NCBI GenBank assembly: GCA_902702965.1 | Contig: CACRXP010000010.1 | Span: 546,948-610,947 of the forward strand | Length of the DNA: 64,000 nt | Direction: 5' to 3' | DNA from: Spirometra erinaceieuropaei | Lineage: Eukaryota; Platyhelminthes; Cestoda; Diphyllobothriidea; Diphyllobothriidae | Shown here: in pieces, positions 56,855 through 64,000 of the stretch | Layout of the letters: every line of letters starts with the position of its first letter | How positions within the stretch are numbered: position 1 is the first letter of the stretch | The notes under the pieces: generated by a model | What the model saw: the letters and a program-made list of their open reading frames with translations, nothing else | What the model was told of the DNA's origin: nothing | The model's database searches: none | Translations under genes and position numbers: made by a program

Positions 56855-56970
56855 AGATCCATGACAGAACAGTAACTATTCCCCACAACAGGCCGATCAC
56901 AAAGCCTCCCACTAATGATGAAACGGCCCTATCCATATAATTCATGACGACCAATAAAAGAGCGAGAAAC
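56855..56970 (-). CDS. Candidate upstream exon with transmembrane segments
   Basis: After GTCTGAATTTCAG| the minus strand encodes FLALLLVVMNYMDRAVSSL, VGGFVIGLLWGIVTVLSWI, two hydrophobic stretches. A donor at ATCT|GTAAAA (56854) gives 116 bp and leaves one base, which combines with the exon at 53942 to continue as ...LSWI-F-SYAVNG. The frame stays open past the donor, so the border is a model choice supported only by phase. The resulting protein would have at least three membrane helices and a charged C-terminal tail. The 2.9-kb intron would contain the PLE pair at 54.7-56.2 kb. Confidence 0.4.
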
Positions 56971-59577
56971 CTGAAATTCAGACCTGCGGAGCGTGAAAAG
57001 TCTATGCAAATACCAGCACGTAGTGCGGCTTCTGTAATCAGACCACATACTCGGATTAAAGGTTAATGTATTTCAAGGGTACATTTCCTATGGTACACCA
57101 TGGGAAAGCATCGACAAATGCACCATTCATGAGGGTCTATTGTCACTAACAGTGGAGAAATGCATAAAAATTCCACCATCATAACATATGTCCGGCTCTC
57201 ATTGTGAACGCGCAGGCAACACAAGCCAGAATGTGTGCAAAGAATGTATTGGCATTGCGATGGTACTTATTACATAATTTATAAATTTCATATATTTGGG
57301 AAAGATTGTAGATGATATGTGTATTATCATGCATGAAACACAACTTGGACTACTTTTACCTTCCTAAAACATTTTCTAAAATGATTGTAGAGGCCAATGG
57401 AGGTTCAACATACAAATTCCATCTTTGCAACCCATCAAGCGCGCCGGAGGTGCAAAGTGCATATAAATTAGACAAACGCTTTAAAGCCATTCTAAAATAC
57501 TTCCATTTGAAGATGCTTTTCCCTAGACAGAGTCACTGTTAAACACATCATACTCTGATCCAAGTGTATATCCACTTCAAAGTCTTTTTCCACTTTGGCA
57601 GGGTCAGGGGTGAATTAGGGACAAAACTTTCAAAGCAGTCTTATACCGTCCACTAATTAGTACACATTATTAGATGTTGATACCATATGAAACAGTAAGC
57701 GCAGTTTTTAAAAGTAAACATTGAATCTCAGGGGATGAATACCAAAAGCATTTCGTACGAAGTGCATGCCGTAAAACTTAACCCAGGTGAATGAAGCACT
57801 CTTAGCGGTATAAGTTGTAAGTGAGTACTAAAACATCAAACATGTGATGGCAGATAGTTAATCGACATGTTCGGTAAAAATGTCGCATTGCGTCAAGTGC
57901 TGGGCTTAACATATAAGCCTGCTTAGCATTTCACCGAAAATAGATAAGGAAAATCTTGGGGGCAAAATAGTATAATAGCGTCCGAAATCGACCTTGTCCA
58001 CACACCCTATCAGCTGACATCGCAAAGTTATTTACTTTATCTAAACTGTCACTTATCGTAGTTGTAATCAATACAATCTTTACTCGAGCATCTTCTCTTT
58101 TCTCTCAAACGTGTTATATCCTGTGTCGGTGGCTGTAGAAGAGAAACGTCTTTGTGAGGTCAGTGATTTTACAACTAATTATTCGGTGCTGCTTCGTCAC
58201 TTCCGACAAGTCCTAATTGAACGAGTCACAACCCGTTCACACTTCCAAGTCTACAGACCTGGAGCTTGGCATACCGCGAGACCCAATACTATCCCTAAAA
58301 GGTCTGATAAGTTCTGTCCCAAATGCCTCCTTCCAGTTTCTTTCTTATCCCCTCTCTTCAGGCCCACTGAACGAATTGTCCTGTAAACTGTCTTATCGTT
58401 CTTCCCCGCCTTCCTCAAATCAACCATAATTTGCATATTTAAGTCAAGCGCTACATCCCAGATGTTTGCGCCAAAATCGGCCCACTTTGTTTTCAGAGGT
58501 TTTCACGCAATACTTTGCTCATTTCTTGATTATTTCTCTGCCTACAAAAAAAGTTCCACACTGACGCCTCCACACATAAGCATTTGAGTGTGGCTCGTAA
58601 GACTGGGCTGTGTCTTGGCCTGTATATCAGTTTTCGTCTGAAGTTAGGTGTCCAGTCTGGTCGTTTTAAACAGGTTCTCCTCCCAATAATTGTAAAAACC
58701 TTCAGAATTCACACCTATCCGCCGCAAATCTTCTTTATAAACACGATCTACTCTGGCATAACGACTGCGCTGATGTTCATCTACTGCCCATTGCACGAAA
58801 ATAAAACTTCTTTTAATCCGCAATTCTGCAGAGTGTAGAGATATAGACGCGTTTTTTTTGAAAGCATAATTTAATAGTTTTCGAAAAATGATCTCCATCT
58901 ACCAAGAGTTAGAATCAGGTTTCAGTGTAATCGTCGGAATACTGTGCTCCCTCCGATTATTAAAATTCAGCGCGATAAGCGCTTCTAATCTGGCTGTAGT
59001 CTACTGCTGAATTTTCTGAGAATGTTGCCTACGAGGTCTCCCTCTTCTGACTTCTTGTCAACAACTTATCTTTCAATCGTGTTGAAAGTCCTGTTAGGTA
59101 ACTCACAGACTTGTTCTGTACATCTGTATTTACTGCCACAGCGCTTATCCCTGCAGTTTACGGATACAGCTATTCCACAGCATAACCCCTAGTCTTCTGC
59201 TATTTTGTCTGCTATTTTTCTGATTTCATGAAGTGTCCTCCGCATGCAGTCTTACGCTTTTGGTATTCACCTTTCCTTCTGGTTCATATCGTAGTAGGAC
59301 GGGATGCTACAGCCAGCAGACACCTTGCTAATTGAAGTTCGATGATGTTGACCACCACTTGCACTGTGGTTCAGTTGCAGCATGGTCATTCTCCCAACCC
59401 GGCGTGGCTTCTATTCGAACACCTGTCGCACGTTGGCATAACAACTATCAGATACTCATTCTATCGTGGAAATGAAGTCTGGCATATAACGAGACCGAAA
59501 AACTAAAACTAGGGTTAGGCGTGCCATCAAAATTGCCATGCTGTTTCATGTTTCATATTGACCCAACTGTGAAAAAC
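56971..59577. other. Unassigned DNA, several motif-less frames
   Basis: Frames at 57312-57542, 58111-58386, 58217-58429 and 58584-58838 are 70-91 codons. Some look protein-like (for example SSVPNASFQFLSYPLSSG at 58.3 kb), but I found no consistent splice borders or domains. Further upstream exons of the minus-strand membrane-protein gene could lie here. Confidence 0.3.
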
Positions 59578-59578
59578 T

Positions 59579-59664
59579 CGGCGCCTCGGTGGGATTCGAA
59601 CCCACGCAGTAAGGAAAATGCTTAAGTACGACCAACGCTCTAACCACTTGAACTACGAGGCCCC
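59579..59664 (-). tRNA. tRNA-like gene, probable pseudogene
   Basis: On the minus strand: GGCCTCG, TA, D arm GTTC-AAGTGGTTA-GAGC, an unusual 31-base middle, a perfect T arm GTGGG-TTCGAAT-CCCAC and CGAGGCG. The acceptor stem has six good pairs with a mismatch at the first position. D and T arms and both internal promoter boxes look intact. The middle does not form a normal anticodon stem-loop; it could hide an intron or a long variable arm, but I cannot draw either with U33 in place. I cannot assign an amino acid. Confidence 0.45.
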
Positions 59665-62600
59665 GCCGGACGACTCGAGTTTAATGTTTGCTCATTCCCC
59701 ACACAGCATTTATTTATCAGAATATGTTATTTGTTAAAAATACCGCCTCGCAGAGTGACCTTTCTCTTCGAGATTTACTCGTATAAGCGTTACATACAGA
59801 AGTGCAAGATGAGGACGTTTGGAAATTGACACCAACCCAGTTTAGCATTTAAAATTGCCTTGATGCGTATGAATAACTTTTGAGGCCAGAAGGAACAAGA
59901 TCTCGAACAAGAAGCATAGTCTTACGGAAAACAAAAACCGCATTATAGATGTCATTGCCTTTTTATCCCGTTGTATGTATAGCATCTTTGTTGACATACA
60001 GCCGCATAGGGAATACTGTGATAGGCCTGAAATCTCTCCTTAAATAAATAACTTTCCTGAGGTATGCTTCGCGCTGCTGTTTACTAGCGCTTTAAGCAAT
60101 CTAGAGCCAGTTTGCATGAACACTTAAATCTAGTTAGTTTGCACATGGACGACATATATTAATTAGCTGTAATTACGATCATTCCAATCCGTATAATTAC
60201 AGTAATTGATAATAGAAAAATACCGGTTTGTTGCAAACTTCGGAACCAGAAATTGTTTTTCGTGATAGCAATGAGGCTTTAAGTGTTAACAATAAGGAAG
60301 CTTAAGATCTGCTCATTTCTTTGAAAACCCTTAGCCTTTGAACTGCAGAGTTATTTGACCTAGAACACGCTGTGTCTCCTCTGTATCCGGAAATGCTGTT
60401 CAAAGTAACTGCTGCCCACTCGAAAACATGCAGTCTGCAAACCATCATGAATAAAAAACGCTCTCTCCTTGTCTCACTGACCCAAGAACTGGTAAACAGA
60501 AAGCCCCTTCGCTTCTAAGGGCGCGTAAGTCGGCATATAAAAGATTCCGTTGGGTTTTTTTGCTAAAGATATAGTGCAGTGTTATGCTCTGTTGTGCAGA
60601 GATTAAAGCGCTCTTTTCAAAACAATCAGGTTATGAATAATGCACGAAAGTGCACTAACGCCATGTCTAAATAATTGATTGGACACATTACTTAATTGTG
60701 AATAATCGGTGACGCAAAACTAATTGTCGATGTGACAGCGTTTTATTTAAGAATTAAACGTAGAAGGATGTTTTCGAGCAGTCAGTGACTTTAGTCGAAT
60801 CCGCGACAGTGTAATTTTATGCTAATTGTTACGGGAATTCCATAATTAATTTTAAAACTCCTCCCCTAAAAATACCATCTGGCATTTAAATATGGGCATT
60901 ATGCCATATCCATAACTAGAACCCATCTGCGTGTAAATGCGTGTTTTCAATAAAACTGCATTCACTTAAACGGAGAGAACTCAGTGAAACAGTCTTTACC
61001 CACTAAAATTGATTTTTAGCTTTGGGTAAAACACATGAAGTAGGATGGAAATTTACACTGTTTTCGGAAAACCAGATGTCCTGCTTTCGTAACAAGTCAA
61101 CTTGGTAAAAGCCGTGCTATGTTATACTTTATAAATGTTGTTGATACTTGCAGGTGATCTGTCTTCTGAAAATATCACTATTTCGCCTGCAATTAAGAGC
61201 AAAAAGGACAATCCCTAGACGGTCGTCTAAACCCTTGAGCATATGATAAAATAGTATTATGCGATGCACTTTCTGCAAATAATTGGTTTAACGAAGGAAG
61301 CGAATAGAACACCAGCAGACAATGTTTTAGTAGTCATACGGCTACTGCGTGGAAAATTTATAATCAAAGGACGAAGCAAAGTTGCAAGTAAAGATTATGA
61401 AAATGCCTCTAGCAAAGTTGAATATCGGTCAAGGATGTGCCAGGGAAATCTTACCTTCTTCCTGATCAGCCTCCGAGCCTGTAATCCAACAAACACATTT
61501 GTTTTAAAGGAAAGTTTTTATCCGCACAAAGTCTCGCAACTTAGCAAAACACATCTCTATCACGGAAAAAACAGACAAAATACAACAAATGACCGTGTGT
61601 CATATAAGTAAGTAAAGGACTGTTCAACTGCATATTTGTTCAATGCTTCTAAAGTAAACCAGTTATCAAAAAACAAAAAGAAAAATCTTTATATGCCATT
61701 ATGCTTATGTTGCTTCATTTGTTCGGTTGTTTGCATGGGCAAATATTTTGCGGTTCGAGCAGTTCCGTTTGCTCTTTCAACACAAAGTTTTGAAATTTTG
61801 GCAATTCCTATTCTTCTGGAAAGACGGCCCCTTCTAACTTAACTAGAATTACCTACTTAAACTAAAGGTTCTTAAGTTTCAAATGAAATATTTGTTTGAA
61901 AACGTTAAGACCATTGCCGATCGGATGCAGCAGCCTCCTTCGTCAAGGCTTATCTTACGACTTATGCCACCATCTGTACATTAAACAGTGGTTTGCAATA
62001 TATGCACTGTGTTAAATTAATGGAGGAGGCATTTCTATGTAATTCATGCGTCACATTACCTTTACGATAAATTGAACCCAATTTTGAGATCTGATGTTGC
62101 TGGTTTGTTTGCGCATATAGAATGCCCATACATGTTTTATTATTATTTTTAATGATAGATATCAAAGCAAATGGAGAACTTTTTCAAATCAAAAAATTTA
62201 AATATGATCATAAAAATGAAATATGCTTTCGCAACAACTACTAGTATTAACTGGGCCACGAGTCGAAGATGGTATCTGTGGAGCCAAGATTAGAAATTAT
62301 CATTTGTGTAGAACACCCAGTGAGGAACTGCAGAATGCAATCGCTCATGCAGGGGTTTAATGGGAGTTTGCCCAGGGACTATGAGGAAACATACTTTTTC
62401 GCACATACTCAGGCAGCCGACTCGATCACTCAATCATCATGATCGAAAGACAGTATAAATTATTCACTAGTGCCATGCAAAGATTGCACTGTCTGTCATG
62501 AACACCGAGTGCGTAACAGCACAATATATAGAAATGGGATTCTAATAGGTAGAGTTTAGAAGTACTAGAAACCTGGCATGTACTGCGAAGTCGGCTGGAA

Positions 62601-62696
62601 TTAAGCATGGAATTCTGCTCAACTTCTACACACTTCGAAGTGTTTTTGATTACTAAGCTGTAAAGGATACGTTGGTATTTTTGCGATGGGCAGATA
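59665..62696. other. AT-rich region, nothing supported
   Basis: The longest frame (61264-61611, 115 codons, plus) shows no motif, and its AT-rich codons look like the background. No repeats of the known families were seen. Confidence 0.4.
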
Positions 62697-63441
62697 CAGT
62701 GCGTGACCGATCTCATAAAATATTGGCTGAAATTCTCAAATGCGTTTTCGAATAGGGAGGATTGCTTAGGTGGGATTGTACTGTTGCCTATCATGCAACA
62801 TAATTCTATAGTATTTCAGACTTGCTAGGATGTCGGCCTTTGAATGCTCTTCTTTCCAACCTCCTGCAGAAACCATTCTCGGTAAACAATGACTATTTGC
62901 GCAGCAGACATTTTTCATATTGATTTTCGATGACCTTAAAAATTCAAATATATTTTACAGAAAACATGCACAAAATAGGCCTTCTTTTATTCCCCTTGGT
63001 AGAAAATAGCATTATCTTTACATATTTTACCCGCAAAAACCGTATATTTAAGTTTAGAGAAAAGGCTCTCAATTTCCGCATAATTGTTAGTCAGATCAGC
63101 CGTTGAATATGCGTTTAGCGATTGCTGCCCACAAGGTACATGCTATTCGCATAGGGGAAATCATATATTCCTCTATGCTTTTAAGAATATACCATGTAAA
63201 GGTTATTAAAAGTTTGTAATGAATGCTGGCGAAATTGTACGTTTCATGGGGAGCACCGCTGTACCGGCATGTGCGATGCTGTATGTATGGACATCGAACG
63301 GTCGACATCCAAGCAAGCCTAAAGTACTATGGAATTATGTCGCATGATAAGCAGTACTACGATTCCACCTTAGAAATCCTTTCCAATAAAAAATGCATTT
63401 GAAAATTTTAGCCAATATTTCTTGAGATCGGTCACGCACAG
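62697..63441 (+). mobile_element. Foldback (MITE-like) element with TA flanks
   Basis: Starts CAGTGCGTGACCGATCTC after TA (62695-62696) and ends GAGATCGGTCACGCACAG before TA (63442-63443). Left-arm words: AATATTGGCTGAAATTCTCAA, GATGTCGGCCTTTGAATGC and GATGACCTTAAAAATTC. The right arm is shortened (CATTTGAAAATTTTAGCCAA). The termini are closest to the 10486 copy. 745 bp. Confidence 0.8.
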
Positions 63442-63633
63442 TATTGCCTGCTCTCTGTCAATATTCCATCGTAAATGCAATTTGTTTGCATTAAGATACA
63501 TCAGCACGCGTCTAGTATTTGGTTTTAACATACTTTTATTTCCGCAATTGGACAGATTTAAGCTTTAAACTGCAAGATCAGTCTTTTGTAATAGAAATAT
63601 GTTTTGACTAACTTTAAACGGATGTCTCGTTTG
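63442..63633. other. Short AT-rich gap
   Basis: Would be 3' flank of the candidate exon that follows on the minus strand. Nothing recognised. Confidence 0.3.
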
Positions 63634-63926
63634 CTAGTTCGCGACCAGCCCAAATCTGTTTCCCAAAACTTCAAGCAAGTCATGAAACAAGTTTTCTTCC
63701 TCGGTAGTTTTCTGGATGTTTTCTAGTCTTTCATACGCTCTTGGTTTAGATTCACAGTCGAAAATAGGATTTCTCTCGGACATCTCGTTGTCTGAACATT
63801 TCAAAGTCTGAGATCGACACATTTGCGAGGTCGGGCGCAGGACGTATTTTAATGTCAAATTGCATGACTCCATTTGCGAGGCCATCTGGGTCAGAACGAA
63901 TCTTCCTCTCTTGCTTTTGGCATTTC
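63634..63926 (-). CDS. Candidate terminal exon, unknown protein
   Basis: After TAGCTTTTGCTAG on the minus strand a frame of about 97 codons runs to a stop: GRFVLTQMASQMESCNLTL, KYVLRPTSQMCRSQTLK, ERNPIFDCESKPRAYERLE and NIQKTTEEENLFHDLLEVLG, ending NRFGLVAN. The sequence is hydrophilic with a coiled-coil-like acidic end and balanced composition. Any upstream exon would lie beyond the window edge. No family recognised; the acceptor is mediocre. Confidence 0.35.
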
Positions 63927-64000
63927 CTAGCAAAAGCTATGTTTGTCTGTCAGAAGGAGCAGCGTCAAAAACAAGACAGAGTGGGACGATCGTAGTTAGA
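63927..64000. other. Window edge
   Basis: Possible intron upstream of the candidate minus-strand exon. Nothing else seen. Confidence 0.3.

Noticed and set aside
1..64000. CRISPR array, bacterial operon, phage or plasmid features
   Set aside because: No regularly spaced short repeats, no bacterial gene layout; spliced-exon signals and eukaryotic retroelements dominate.

Overview
The window looks like repeat-rich, gene-poor nuclear DNA of a flatworm, most probably a diphyllobothriidean tapeworm (the Spirometra / Dibothriocephalus / Schistocephalus group). Three things point there: no long bacterial-type ORFs or operons; short candidate exons with GT-AG borders; and a non-LTR retrotransposon ending in repeated C2H2 fingers of a kind I associate with tapeworm assemblies. 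The species call is an inference made without any database search.

Layout, left to right. 1-8.2 kb: mostly unassigned AT-rich DNA with fragments of a palindromic foldback element and of a dispersed SINE-like repeat. 8.2-12.6 kb: a decayed plus-strand LINE reverse transcriptase, split by two foldback elements, flanked by a third and interrupted by a SINE-like block. 14.1-16.4 kb: more copies of the same families. 16.9-20.9 kb: weak candidate exons on the minus strand. 22.4-22.8 kb: a good candidate plus-strand exon with a foldback element directly downstream. 23.8-27.5 kb: SINE-like copies, then the 3' part of a minus-strand zinc-finger LINE fused to a frameshifted, intronless piece of a mitochondrial ornithine-carrier-like gene. 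28.2-30.0 kb: a tRNA-related SINE and a long foldback-like element. 32.8-33.0 kb: a candidate terminal exon. 35.3-38.1 kb: a foldback copy, a small back-to-back pair of Penelope tails, and a dead mariner transposase split by a 591-bp terminal-inverted-repeat element with a 9-bp target duplication. 40.3-41.8 kb and 54.7-56.2 kb: two large inverted pairs of Penelope-like element (PLE) 3' ends with hammerhead-ribozyme-like motifs. 44.6-46.1 kb: a different, longer decayed PLE (reverse transcriptase plus GIY-YIG). 47.3-49.1 kb and 53.2-57.0 kb: two candidate spliced host genes whose exon phases agree. 59.6 kb: a tRNA-like sequence. 62.7-63.4 kb: another foldback copy. 63.6-63.9 kb: a candidate terminal exon.

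The window contains no biochemical pathway. What ties it together is transposition history: foldback elements (TA target sites) sit inside LINE coding sequence, the 591-bp element sits inside a mariner, and a PLE inverted pair lies in the proposed intron of a membrane-protein gene. The strongest leads are the foldback family with its exactly restorable TA insertion, the hammerhead-like motifs in PLE tails, the carrier/LINE chimera and the 9-bp-TSD element. All exon calls come from reading frame, splice signals and phase only.
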